A stretch of DNA of 64,000 nt from Nocardia aurea (GTDB lineage Bacteria > Actinomycetota > Actinomycetes > Mycobacteriales > Mycobacteriaceae). Made by a program: the position numbers and the translations under genes. This document shows positions 24,898 to 33,690 of the stretch, one piece after another. Location: the NCBI RefSeq assembly GCF_003123685.1, contig NZ_QCYJ01000132.1, forward strand, positions 62,001-126,000, given 5' to 3'. A model generated the notes under the pieces. It had not been told where the DNA came from, did not search any database, and worked only from the letters and a program-made list of their open reading frames with translations. Numbering within the stretch: position 1 is the first letter of the stretch; every line of letters starts with the position of its first letter.

Positions 24898-27398
24898 ACA
24901 CTTCCTCGATATCTGACGCCCCGAAACATCGCCGTCGTCTCCTTCGATTTCGTGGGATAGGAGAGACGCGACTCGGCAGCGTTCGTTCACGAATTCTTGC
25001 GATCGCCCTGATTCCGAGTATCGTGCTCGCCGCGGCTGTCGCAGGCGTGATGAGTCATTTCATCGGTCAGGCGCGCCAAGATCGAGAATGGGCCGACGTC
25101 ATTTTGCAATCGGCTCCGCACGCTGTTGACTTCAATGAAGCGATTCTGCAAGAGCGCCGGCTGACATTGCTGCAAACCGCGCATCGGCCTTTTGATGAGA
25201 TGGACTTGCGCACAGAACGGCAGCGCGTGGACGCGGCAGGCCGCACATTGATGGCAGCGGTTGGAGAATTGAGTCAAGTTATTCCTGGAACGTTCGACAG
25301 TTTCGGGGCCGGGTTCGGCGATGCTGTCCGCCAGCTGACCGAATTGCGAACCCGTGTCGATGCCGATGCTTCGAATGTTGATGAGGTATATAGAACATTC
25401 AGTCGCCTGACTGGTGCTGGGGCCATCGCCATCGACATCATGGTCCGGCATGCACCCGATATCGGAAGTGCTGTCGCCATGGCGAACACCGCAGCGTTGT
25501 TTCGGGCAGCCGATGCCATGTCTGCGGCACATTCGCTGGCCGCGGCCGCGATGACCGAAGAAGGACTAGACAGTCGCACCCTGCGTGAATTCGTCAGCCG
25601 GATCGGTGCCTACCATGCCGAGATCGACACTCTGAGCCACGGCGACGACGCACGGCTGCGTGGACAGATCACAGAACTCACCACAGACCCACAATGGCAG
25701 CAACTTGCCGATTTCGAAGACGCCCTGATCGATCGTGGCAGCCGCGACCAGGCTCCTGACCGAACAAGTTCCTCTGTATCACGAAGCGGTGCAACCACGC
25801 AGCCGATGGTGGACCAGGTTTTCCTGCAGGAGCATTCGGACGAGTCGGTCGATCGGCTCCGATCGTTGTGGCGCAGCTACTACGAGCAAGTCCAGCGGCG
25901 GGCTGCCGACAACGCGCAGAACACCACGCAGTCGACAATCCTCGTCGGCGCCGTCGCGTTGATTGTGACGATCGCGGCCTTTCTGGTGACTCTGTGGCTT
26001 GCGAACCGACTCACGTGGCGACTCAAGCGGTTGCGACTGGAAACTCTGGCTCTAGCCGATGTGCAGCTGCCCGCGATAATGGAGCGGATTCGGGCCGGTG
26101 AACGTGTCGATATCGACTCCGAGCTGCCGACATTGGAATTCGGCGGCGATGAGATCGGACAGGTCGCCAACGCGTTCGATGCCGCGCAGCGTGCTGCGGT
26201 TTCGGCCGCGGTGACCGAAGCCAAGACCAGGGAGGCGGTCAACGCGGTATTCCTCAACCTGGCCCATCGCAGTCAGTTGATGGCCCACCGGCAGCTCGAG
26301 GTCCTCGATGCCGCCGAAGCTCGTGAGGAAGACCCCGCGTTGATGAGCTTGTTGTTCCAGCTCGATCACCTGGCGACCAGGGAGCGGCGCAACGCGGAGA
26401 ACCTGATCATCTTGGGCGGTGAACGACCGGGGCGGCAGTGGCGGAATCCTGTTGCGCTGCAAGACATCGTTCGCAGTGCGATAGCCGAGACCCAGGACTA
26501 CGCGCGGGTGCAGGCCACCCGATTCCCGGAGGTGCGAATCAACGGCTCCGTGGTCGCGGACGTCATCCATCTCCTCGCTGAGTTGATCGACAACGCGACT
26601 ACGTATTCGCCTCCAACTTCTCGCGTCGAAGCGTCCGGGACGGTGGTCGGCAAAGGCGCGGTGGTCGAGATCATCGACCAGGGGCTGGGCATTCCGGAAG
26701 ACGAGCGTGTTCGCCTCAACGTGTTGCTCGGTGACAGCCCGGACTTCGGATTGATACAGCTGTCGAGCGATTCACGACTCGGGTTGATCGTGGTGTCGAT
26801 GCTTGCATCCAGAAACGGAATCAAGGTACGCCTGACCGAGTCCGACTACGGCGGAATCAAAGCTGTGGTTCTCATTCCGGCGACGCTGCTGGCCGACGAC
26901 CCCCCAAAGGCTTCACGGGACGAGCCCCGATCCCTGGCCTTCGACGGAAAGGGATTGGCCGAGAGAGAAACGGCGCGCCCTGTCCGCCGACCAGTACATC
27001 GCTCTGTTATCGACGACGTCCGCCAGCAGATCCCTTCCACCGAGCACTCTCGGCCGATTCCCGCGTCGGACGAAGCGGTACCGGCAATCGGCGAGGCCCC
27101 TCTCCTCGACCGGTGGCAGCAACCCACGAATTCCCAGCCTCCGGTCCAGTCGGGCTCCGGGCGTCGACCGGTGTCAGAACCTGATGATCGGCCTGCGCTT
27201 CCACGCCGTCGCCGTCAAGAGAGTCTCGCTCCGGAACTGGCCGAGACCGTCAGCGTGGATGCGCCCGCACCGAACGCGGCCGGGTCACGCACTGCGGAGC
27301 AGGCACGAGACCTGATGTCGGCGATCGCCAATGGAACCCGACAAGGCCGTATCAACCGCCCGGCCACCGCCAACGAAGAGGAAGAGAAATCGTCATGA
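24894..27398 (+). CDS. cvnA: Conservon sensor protein CvnA (membrane histidine-kinase-like)
   Basis: 834 residues. One membrane helix near residue 35 (ILAIALIPSIVLAAAVAGVM) and one near residue 350 (STILVGAVALIVTIAAFLVT) bracket an extracellular nitrate-sensing-like helical domain. A HAMP-like linker follows, then LNLAHRSQLMAHRQLEVLDA replacing the usual phospho-His block, and an ATPase domain with LLAELIDNATTYSPP, EIIDQGLGIPEDE and RLGLIVVSMLASRNG. The C-terminal 170 residues are Pro/Arg-rich and probably disordered. It is the first gene of a cvnA-B-C-D set, each overlapping the next. Conservons form a membrane G-protein-like signalling complex. Confidence 0.93.
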   Translation: MNTSSISDAPKHRRRLLRFRGIGETRLGSVRSRILAIALIPSIVLAAAVAGVMSHFIGQARQDREWADVILQSAPHAVDFNEAILQERRLTLLQTAHRPFDEMDLRTERQRVDAAGRTLMAAVGELSQVIPGTFDSFGAGFGDAVRQLTELRTRVDADASNVDEVYRTFSRLTGAGAIAIDIMVRHAPDIGSAVAMANTAALFRAADAMSAAHSLAAAAMTEEGLDSRTLREFVSRIGAYHAEIDTLSHGDDARLRGQITELTTDPQWQQLADFEDALIDRGSRDQAPDRTSSSVSRSGATTQPMVDQVFLQEHSDESVDRLRSLWRSYYEQVQRRAADNAQNTTQSTILVGAVALIVTIAAFLVTLWLANRLTWRLKRLRLETLALADVQLPAIMERIRAGERVDIDSELPTLEFGGDEIGQVANAFDAAQRAAVSAAVTEAKTREAVNAVFLNLAHRSQLMAHRQLEVLDAAEAREEDPALMSLLFQLDHLATRERRNAENLIILGGERPGRQWRNPVALQDIVRSAIAETQDYARVQATRFPEVRINGSVVADVIHLLAELIDNATTYSPPTSRVEASGTVVGKGAVVEIIDQGLGIPEDERVRLNVLLGDSPDFGLIQLSSDSRLGLIVVSMLASRNGIKVRLTESDYGGIKAVVLIPATLLADDPPKASRDEPRSLAFDGKGLAERETARPVRRPVHRSVIDDVRQQIPSTEHSRPIPASDEAVPAIGEAPLLDRWQQPTNSQPPVQSGSGRRPVSEPDDRPALPRRRRQESLAPELAETVSVDAPAPNAAGSRTAEQARDLMSAIANGTRQGRINRPATANEEEEKSS

Positions 27399-27817
27399 CA
27401 CCCTCGGCATCCACCGACCTCGACTGGCTTCTCGAGGAACTCGTGCAACGACTGCCCGGAGTACGCAACGCGGTACTGCTATCGACCGACGGGCTCCTGA
27501 TGGCGCGCTCCAGCACCATCACGCGCAACGATGCCGAGCACTTCTGCGCGATGGCGTCGGCACTGCACGGGTTGGCGCGTAGCGCCGGCGGTCGCTTCGC
27601 CGGTGGCAGCGTGCGGCAAGCGGTCATCGAACTCGACGAAGCTGTCATGTTCGTCACCACGGGTGGTCCCAACGCGTGTCTGGCTCTGTGGGCGGACGAG
27701 TCGGCGAACATGGGAATGGTCGCCTATGAGATGAACCAGACCGTGCAGCGGTTGGGAACCTACTTGTCAGCGGCGAAGCGGCACGGCGAATTCAGCCGGG
27801 TCGAATCACGACAATGA
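27395..27817 (+). CDS. cvnB: Conservon roadblock/LC7 protein CvnB
   Basis: 140 residues, a roadblock/LC7 fold: LDWLLEELVQRLPGVRNAVL, DGLLMARSS and VMFVTTGGPNACLALWAD. In conservons this protein is thought to regulate the GTPase CvnD. Its ATG overlaps the stop of cvnA (ATGA) and its stop overlaps cvnC (ATGA). Confidence 0.95.
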   Translation: MTPSASTDLDWLLEELVQRLPGVRNAVLLSTDGLLMARSSTITRNDAEHFCAMASALHGLARSAGGRFAGGSVRQAVIELDEAVMFVTTGGPNACLALWADESANMGMVAYEMNQTVQRLGTYLSAAKRHGEFSRVESRQ

Positions 27818-28191
27818 CGCCCGCGCGCGAGTCGTGGTTCGAAGACGACGCTGGTCCTCTGATCCGCCCGTACGCTGTGACGGGCGGACACGGCGGAACT
27901 GTGCGCCACGACCTCGACATGATCACACTCGTCGTGACGGTCGAGCATTACCGCGGCGTTGCTCGGATGGAACCCGAGCACACCAACATCGTGCGGATGT
28001 GCACTCAAGCACAATCCGTGGCCGAAGTCGCAGCCCAACTACAGCTTCCGCTGTACGTGACGAAAATTCTGATCAGCGAACTGATCGACAGGGGCTATCT
28101 CACCTATCGTCCACCCGCGCCGCCACAGAGCGACATCTCCCGTGACCGAGATCTACTGCAGGCGGTGCTCAATGGCATTCGAAAACTCTGA
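27814..28191 (+). CDS. cvnC: Conservon DUF742 protein CvnC
   Basis: 125 residues of the DUF742 family: SWFEDDAGPLIRPYAVTGG at the start, then MEPEHTNIVRMCTQAQSVAE and a winged-helix-like VAAQLQLPLYVTKILISEL, ending in LLQAVLNGIRKL. Position and overlap with cvnB and cvnD are canonical. It is thought to bind other conservon parts at the membrane. Confidence 0.95.
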   Translation: MTPARESWFEDDAGPLIRPYAVTGGHGGTVRHDLDMITLVVTVEHYRGVARMEPEHTNIVRMCTQAQSVAEVAAQLQLPLYVTKILISELIDRGYLTYRPPAPPQSDISRDRDLLQAVLNGIRKL

Positions 28192-28789
28192 GTCCACAAC
28201 GGATCAGCCTTTACCTCCGAGGTCCGCCAAAATCCTGATCGCCGGCGGATTCGGTGTGGGCAAAACGACAATGGTCTCATCCATCAGCGAAGTTCCACCG
28301 CTACGCACCGAAGAACTACTCACCGACGCTGGCTTCGCCGTCGACGACATCACCGGAGTCGACCGTAAGACCACCACGACCGTAGCGCTGGACTTCGGAC
28401 GCATCACCATCGATGAGGAGTTGGTGGTGTACCTGTTCGGAACCCCGGGCCAGGATCGCTTCTGGTTCCTGTGGGACGAACTCGCACGAGGAGCACTCGG
28501 CGCTGTCGTCCTCGCCGACCCACGCCGCCTCGATATCTCCTTCGCCGCCGTCGACTACTTCGAACGCCGAGGCATTCCTTTCGTTGTTGGTGTCAACTGC
28601 TTCACCGGCGGTCCGACCTACAGCCCAGGCGAAGTACGCACCGCCCTGGACCTCGACGCTGTGGTTCCGATTCAGCCGTGTGATGCACGACACCGCGATT
28701 CGACCAAGGCACTGCTACTCACCCTGGTCGAATTCTTGATCACACAAGTAGCGCCCGCGGACACGGTGACATGTCCTCAGAACAGCTAG
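28172..28789 (+). CDS. cvnD: Conservon GTPase CvnD
   Basis: 205 residues. The P-loop GGFGVGKTT is at 25-33, switch-like TGVDRKTTTTVALDFGR follows, then LFGTPGQDRFWFLWDEL with the DxxG-like GTPGQ, and GVNCF in place of NKxD. I took the ATG at 28172, which overlaps the end of cvnC by 20 bases and leaves a normal 20-residue leader; a GTG at 28142 is possible. It is the G-protein-like component. The window has no P450 (cvnE) directly after it, but a ruined second cvnD lies at 29.2 kb. Confidence 0.95.
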   Translation: MAFENSESTTDQPLPPRSAKILIAGGFGVGKTTMVSSISEVPPLRTEELLTDAGFAVDDITGVDRKTTTTVALDFGRITIDEELVVYLFGTPGQDRFWFLWDELARGALGAVVLADPRRLDISFAAVDYFERRGIPFVVGVNCFTGGPTYSPGEVRTALDLDAVVPIQPCDARHRDSTKALLLTLVEFLITQVAPADTVTCPQNS

Positions 28790-28872
28790 CGGCGTCGCAG
28801 ATGCCCACCGGCAGTGGGTTCTGACCCGGGCACTGCAACGGCAATGTTGAACTTCGATCAGGAAGGTTTCAC

Positions 28873-28992
28873 ATGACAGTCACTAGAAGAAACAGGGCTC
28901 AACAAGCGATGCGGACGTACCCGTGCGAACGTCGTATCGTCGGTGAGCCGAGCATCCTGGTCAGGTTTTCTAACCGCTACGGCATGCCATGA
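28873..28992 (+). CDS. Small ORF (39 residues) after the conservon
   Basis: ATG at 28873 with GGAAGG 6 bp upstream; its TGA overlaps the ATG of the next small frame (ATGA at 28989). The product is basic (MTVTRRNRAQQAMRTYPCER and on) with no recognised family. The good ribosome site plus coupling are the evidence. Confidence 0.45.
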   Translation: MTVTRRNRAQQAMRTYPCERRIVGEPSILVRFSNRYGMP

Positions 28993-29210
28993 GCATTGAT
29001 GGGTGGTCAGCGCCGGGTGGTGATGTGCATCTACGGATTTGGCTCAGGGGTATGCCTTTCGACTACGCGGCCAATGTAGCGGCGGCACGCCACGTGATCG
29101 ATGACTGGACGCGGTATAGGTGGTGCACGATCGAACTGATCCGCAGCACCCTCGATGACCTGCGACTGCTGCCTCGTCTGCCATGCGAACGTCTGTTTCT
29201 TGGGTCGTGA
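28989..29210 (+). CDS. Small hypothetical protein coupled to the preceding ORF
   Basis: 73 residues from an ATG that overlaps the stop of the 39-residue frame. Sequence such as LRGMPFDYAANVAAARHVID and IELIRSTLDDLRLLPRLPCE looks like a genuine helical protein rather than a shadow frame. No family recognised. It lies between the intact conservon and a ruined cvnD copy, so it may be a cargo gene of a duplicated conservon. Confidence 0.45.
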   Translation: MSIDGWSAPGGDVHLRIWLRGMPFDYAANVAAARHVIDDWTRYRWCTIELIRSTLDDLRLLPRLPCERLFLGS

Positions 29211-29224
29211 TCCTTGCCAATCGG

Positions 29225-29540
29225 TATGGTGGTCCATTCTCGGGACTCCTGGCCTGACCGTTACTGGTCCTGTCGGAAGAATTGTCCGGCGGCGACCTTG
29301 GCGCAATCGTGCTGGCCGACCCCCGCCACTTGGCTCTCTTTCGTCGCCATCGACTATCTCGAAACGCCACAAACGCCCCGTTCGTCGTTGGAGTCAACCA
29401 TTTGGACGGTTACCCGCTGTATCCGGCCGACGAAGTCCGGGACGCTCTGAATCTCGACTCGGGGCTGGCGGTGCAGTGGTGCGATGCGAGACGACGTGAC
29501 TGCGAATTTCGCTGCTCCTCAGGCTGGTCGAGCACCTGAT
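29225..29540 (+). pseudogene. Decayed second cvnD
   Basis: Fragments in shifting frames match CvnD: HSRDSWPDRYWS for the GTPGQDRFWF block, SGGDLGAIVLADPRHLALF for ARGALGAVVLADPRRLDI, FVAIDYLET for FAAVDYFER, then FVVGVNHLDGYPLYPADEVR and AVQWCDARRRDCEF in the original order. At least two frameshifts are needed to join them. The 3' end overlaps the minus-strand pabB end. Confidence 0.75.
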
Positions 29541-30763
29541 CGCCGTCGTCCCTGACTGACAGGCATGTTCGCGCTGCTGTCTCCCGTACTCACCCTCGCC
29601 CGACTGTCTTCCGGTGCCTTGTGCTGCCACCCGTGCAGAACCCTCGCTTTGGTGAGCAGCTCGTCGTATTCGTCGTCGGGGTCCGAACTCCAGGTGATCG
29701 CGCCTCCGCTGCCGTAGACCGCGCTGCTGGTGTCCCGATCGATAAGTGCGGTCCGGATCGCGACGCTGAAACGGGCCCGGAATCGGTGATCAGGAGGAGC
29801 GATCACACCGATCGCGCCGCAGTAGACGCCGCGGGCGTCGTCCTCCAGGTGTCGAATCATGCGCATGGTGTTGCACTTGGGGGCGCCGGTGACCGATCCG
29901 CAGGGGAACAAGGCGCGGAAGATATCCACCAAGCCCAGATCGGGCCGAAGCCGCGCTGTGACGGTGGAGGTCAGCTGGTGAACTGTCTCGTAGCGCTCCG
30001 CGGTGCACAGCGAGGAGACCGAGACCGATCCGATCGTGGCTAGCCGGGCGAGATCGTTACGGATCAGGTCGACGATCATGATGTTCTCGGCTCGCTCCTT
30101 GGGGCTCGCTTGGAGCTGGGCGCGGATCACGGCGTCCTCGGCGTCCGTCAGGCCGCGCGCAGCGGTGCCCTTCATCGGTCGCATAGTGAGCCGATCGGCA
30201 TGCAATTCGAAGAAGAGTTCCGGGCTGGCGCTCGCGATGACGTACCGCCCGAGATCCAGATAGGCGTTGTAGGCTCCCTGCTGGCCGAGCGCGATAGTCG
30301 AGTAGAAGTCTTGGGCGTCGCCGCGCAGATCGGTGCGCAGTCGGGTGGTCAGGTTGCACTGGTAGGTCTCGCCTTCGGCGATCCTTGCCCGCACCGCCGC
30401 AACCCGAGAACGATGCGTCGCTCTTGGCCAATCACAGCCCCAGGGACCAGCGGTGTAGTCGCGGTGGGGGCCGGTCCTCAGAGCTGGAGCGGGCAGCGGT
30501 GCAACGGTGATACCGAACCACGCCAGGGGCAGTCCGTCGATCGGTGGGTGAGCAAGCAGAGTGGGATCGAGACCGCTGGCCGCCTCGTAGGATACGAATC
30601 CCCACGCCCACCGGCCGTCCGCTGTAGCTTTCTCGACTTCGGCCAGCACGGCTGGCACCTCGTGATGCTGCCAGGCGACGAGACTGGTCTTGATCGCGGG
30701 GAACAGCCAGGCAGTTCCCGCACACAGGTCATCGAATCTTGACCACTCGGTTCCACGCAGCAC
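29519..30763 (-). CDS. pabB: Aminodeoxychorismate synthase component I (PabB)
   Basis: 414 residues. Chorismate-enzyme blocks are intact: GETYQCNLTTRLR, ASASPELFFELH, MRPMKGTAARG, RAENIMIVDLIRNDLAR, ETVHQLTSTV, FPCGSVTGAPKCNTM and YCGAIGV, with AVYGSGGAITWSSDP and EYDELLTKARVL at the end. It aminates chorismate to aminodeoxychorismate for p-aminobenzoate and thus folate. The start is probably the GTG at 30763, 23 bp after the enoyl-CoA hydratase stop; the open frame continues upstream only as a shadow of that gene. Its place in a catabolic operon together with THF enzymes nearby is unusual. The last 35 residues overlap cvnD debris and look non-conserved. Confidence 0.9.
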   Translation of the reverse strand: MLRGTEWSRFDDLCAGTAWLFPAIKTSLVAWQHHEVPAVLAEVEKATADGRWAWGFVSYEAASGLDPTLLAHPPIDGLPLAWFGITVAPLPAPALRTGPHRDYTAGPWGCDWPRATHRSRVAAVRARIAEGETYQCNLTTRLRTDLRGDAQDFYSTIALGQQGAYNAYLDLGRYVIASASPELFFELHADRLTMRPMKGTAARGLTDAEDAVIRAQLQASPKERAENIMIVDLIRNDLARLATIGSVSVSSLCTAERYETVHQLTSTVTARLRPDLGLVDIFRALFPCGSVTGAPKCNTMRMIRHLEDDARGVYCGAIGVIAPPDHRFRARFSVAIRTALIDRDTSSAVYGSGGAITWSSDPDDEYDELLTKARVLHGWQHKAPEDSRARVSTGDSSANMPVSQGRRRSGARPA

Positions 30764-30786
30764 CGGTCCGCCCGCCCTGCTGCCGC

Positions 30787-31584
30787 TCAGCCGAATGTGG
30801 GAGTGCGTTTGGCCAGGAAGGCGTCGACTCCCTCGCGGCCGTTCGGACTGTCCACGAGACGGGAGATCGCGTCCGCTTCCGAGTCCAGGTGCACCGGCAG
30901 CGTGTGTGCGAGGCTCGACCGCAGCAAGGCCTTGGTCGTCGCGAGAGCGTCGACCGACCCGGTGGCGAGTTGTTGCGCGATTGTCAGTGCCTCGCTTGTG
31001 ACATCGTCGGAGTCGGTGAGCCGGCTCACCAGACCCCACTTCTCCGCCTCGGCCGCGTCGAGTGCGCGGTTGGTCAGCGCGAGATCCATCGCACGTGCTG
31101 ATCCGATGATGCGGATCAGGGCCCAGGACGCGCCACAGTCCGGCGAAAGGCCCGCCGCAGTGTAGGCGAGGCGCAGTTGGGCCTGCGGTCCGGCGAGGAT
31201 GATGTCGCCGGCGAGGGCCAAGCCGACACCCGCTCCCGCCGCGACACCGTGCAGCGCGGTCACCACCGGGGCCGGGGTAGTGGTGAGGATATCTACCGCG
31301 TGATGCAACGCGGTGGCGACCTCGCGCATCCGCTCGCCACGATCGTCACCTTCGGTGAAATACCCGAGATCGCCTCCGACGGAGAACACTTTGCCTTCAG
31401 CGGCGAAGACTATCGCGCGAGCAGCTCCGCTGCGCGCGAGATGATCGACTTGCCGGACGGCGTCCAGCAGGTCCCGCGCCATCGCGAGGTCGAAGGCATT
31501 GAACTTGCGCGGTCGTGCGAGGGTCAGCACGGCTAGCGACGAGGCGATCTCCACGCGCACAAGACTGTGCTCGGACTCGTTCAT
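30787..31584 (-). CDS. Enoyl-CoA hydratase/isomerase
   Basis: 265 residues of the crotonase fold. The oxyanion-hole segments are FSVGGDLGYF and HGVAAGAGVGLALAGD; the position of the second catalytic Glu is in YTAAGLSPDCGASW, where Asp-Cys replaces the usual Glu-Gly, so isomerase activity or altered chemistry is possible. The ATG overlaps the stop of the acetoacetyl-CoA synthetase gene (ATGA), and PabB follows. It acts on an enoyl-CoA from the catabolic pathway encoded here. Confidence 0.9.
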   Translation of the reverse strand: MNESEHSLVRVEIASSLAVLTLARPRKFNAFDLAMARDLLDAVRQVDHLARSGAARAIVFAAEGKVFSVGGDLGYFTEGDDRGERMREVATALHHAVDILTTTPAPVVTALHGVAAGAGVGLALAGDIILAGPQAQLRLAYTAAGLSPDCGASWALIRIIGSARAMDLALTNRALDAAEAEKWGLVSRLTDSDDVTSEALTIAQQLATGSVDALATTKALLRSSLAHTLPVHLDSEADAISRLVDSPNGREGVDAFLAKRTPTFG

Positions 31585-33587
31585 CGGCTTACTTCTTCGC
31601 GGCTACCCCGCCGAATCTGCTGCTCGGCGGCGATCGCCGCGAACAGCTCGAGCAGCGCCGGGTCATCGATGGATCTGGCATCGGCGACGTCACCGAGATC
31701 GGCGCCCTGCATCAGCCGCTTGAGCGGAATCTCGAGTTTCTTTCCCGTCCTGGTGTGGGGGATGCCGCGTACCGCGATAACTTCGTCCGGGACGTGCCGC
31801 GGGGAGGCTCCCTCCACGATTGCGGTGCGCAGCCTACCCCGAAGATCGTCGTCAAGTTCGACGCCGTCGGCAAGAACAACGAACAGCGGCATCCAATATT
31901 TGCCGTCCGGGTACTCGACGCCGAGCAGCAGTGATTCCTTGACTTCGGCAAGCTTCTCAACCGCCTGATATACATCGGAACTACCCATCCGCACACCGTT
32001 GCGGTTCAGAGTGGCGTCCGAACGTCCGTGCACAATGACCGACCCCCGCTCGGTCACCGTGATCCAATCGCCATGCCTCCACACGCCGGGCCAGCTGTCG
32101 AAGTAGGCGGCGCGGTAGCGTGCGCCTTCCGCGTCATTCCAGAAACACAGCGGCATCGACGGCAGCGGAGCCGTTACTACAAGCTCACCGACTTCATCGA
32201 TCACCGGACGGCCCTCGTTGTCCCACGCTTCGAGGGCGACGCCGAGGCACGGTACCGACAATTCGCCGATCCGAACCGGCACGGTGGGCACGAATCCGGC
32301 GAAGGCACTGACGACGTCGGTTCCGCCCGTCGTGGAAGCCAACGCCACTCGGCCGCCCAGTTCTCGCGCGGCCCACTCGTATGATGCCGGGGGCAGTACC
32401 GCGCCGGTGGCACCGAGAGTTCTCAAGGCGCGGAGGTCGCGCCCCAAAGTTGGTCGGCTACCAGACTTTTCGCACGCCTGCAGGTAGGCGGGACTCGTGC
32501 CGAGCACCGCGACATTGTGTCGCGCCGCGATCGACCACAGTTGCTCTGGAGTCGGAGCAGTGGGGCTGCCGTCGTAGGCGACGATCGTCGCACCCACGAG
32601 AAGTCCCGCGACCTGGAAGTTCCACATCATCCAGCTCGGTGAGGTATACCAGAAATAGGTGTCTCCGGGTCGCAGGTCGAGATGGAAGGTCATCTGCTTC
32701 AGGTGTTCGATCAGGACCCCGCCGTGACCGTGGACGATGCCTTTGGGTCGGCCGCTGGTTCCGGAGGAGAACAGTACCCACAACGGATGCTCGAACGGCA
32801 CCTGCGTCGGCTCGAGTTCGTGCTCGCCCGCGCTGACCTCCGCCCACGTTTCGATACCGGTCAGGTCAACGATCTCCAGGCCGAGTCGGGCGACGACGAT
32901 CGTGGTGCGCACGCTCGGCATGGCTTCGCGCAATTCGGCGATCGAACTGCGGCGGTCGGCTTGCTTGCCGGCGTACCGGTAGCCGTCGGCGGCGATCAAG
33001 ACGACCGGTTCGAGCTGACCGAGCCGATCAGCGGCCGCGGAGGCGGCATAGTCCTGTCCGCAGGAAGACCAGATCGCCCCGACGCTCGCCGTGGCGAGGA
33101 ATGCGATGACCGCTTCGGCGATGTTGGGAAGATAGCCCACCACCCGGTCTCCCGGTGCGACACCACGGGAACGCAAGAATGCTGCTACAGCAGCGACTTG
33201 GCGTCGGAGCTCGCGCCAGGTCACCTTTCGCGTATCGAGGCCGCCGGGCTCCGATTCATCGATGATCGCGACAGAATCGGTGTCCGCGTGACGTAACACC
33301 TGCTCGACATAGTTGAGGTGCAGGTCGGGGAACCACTCGACTTCAGGCATCCGATCGCCACGTCGCACCGGGTGATCGCTTCCCGACCGGATGATGCCGA
33401 AGTACTCGCACAGCAGCCCCCAGAATCGGTCGGGCTCGCGGACGGACCAAGCGTGCATCGCTCGGTAGTCGTCGAAATCCAGGTCTCGTCGATCGGCCAG
33501 CCATACCTGGAACGCGGCGATGTTGGACCCCTCGGCTGTTGATGGATCAGGCGTCCAGAGCGGCCTGTCGGACAACTCTTCCGGCAC
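31581..33587 (-). CDS. Acetoacetyl-CoA synthetase
   Basis: 668 residues, the usual length. The AMP-binding loop is LFSSGTSGRPKGIVHGHGG, the adenine motif includes STTGGTDVVSAFAG, and the C-terminal hinge and lysine are in DATLNRNGVRMGSSDVYQ and HTRTGKKLEIPLKRLM. The N-terminus FQVWLADRRDLDFDDYRAMH and WFPDLHLNYVEQVLRH match acetoacetate-CoA ligase, including the WFPxxxLNYAE-type block. I chose the GTG at 33587 with GAAGGGA upstream, not the longer frame. It converts acetoacetate to acetoacetyl-CoA, which the thiolase at 44.3 kb can split. Confidence 0.9.
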   Translation of the reverse strand: MPEELSDRPLWTPDPSTAEGSNIAAFQVWLADRRDLDFDDYRAMHAWSVREPDRFWGLLCEYFGIIRSGSDHPVRRGDRMPEVEWFPDLHLNYVEQVLRHADTDSVAIIDESEPGGLDTRKVTWRELRRQVAAVAAFLRSRGVAPGDRVVGYLPNIAEAVIAFLATASVGAIWSSCGQDYAASAAADRLGQLEPVVLIAADGYRYAGKQADRRSSIAELREAMPSVRTTIVVARLGLEIVDLTGIETWAEVSAGEHELEPTQVPFEHPLWVLFSSGTSGRPKGIVHGHGGVLIEHLKQMTFHLDLRPGDTYFWYTSPSWMMWNFQVAGLLVGATIVAYDGSPTAPTPEQLWSIAARHNVAVLGTSPAYLQACEKSGSRPTLGRDLRALRTLGATGAVLPPASYEWAARELGGRVALASTTGGTDVVSAFAGFVPTVPVRIGELSVPCLGVALEAWDNEGRPVIDEVGELVVTAPLPSMPLCFWNDAEGARYRAAYFDSWPGVWRHGDWITVTERGSVIVHGRSDATLNRNGVRMGSSDVYQAVEKLAEVKESLLLGVEYPDGKYWMPLFVVLADGVELDDDLRGRLRTAIVEGASPRHVPDEVIAVRGIPHTRTGKKLEIPLKRLMQGADLGDVADARSIDDPALLELFAAIAAEQQIRRGSREEVSR

Positions 33588-33690
33588 GGTTGATTCCCTT
33601 CGGGCGATAGGTCTCGGCAACGGTGTGCTCCCGTGCCGGTCGGTGTGGACCGGCCGACCGGCACGGAGGACGCTGCCTCGGTGGAGCGGG

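Noticed and set aside
28142..28171. Earlier GTG start for cvnD
   Set aside because: The added residues (MTEIYCRRCS) are a shadow of the cvnC end and the ATG at 28172 gives a normal leader length.
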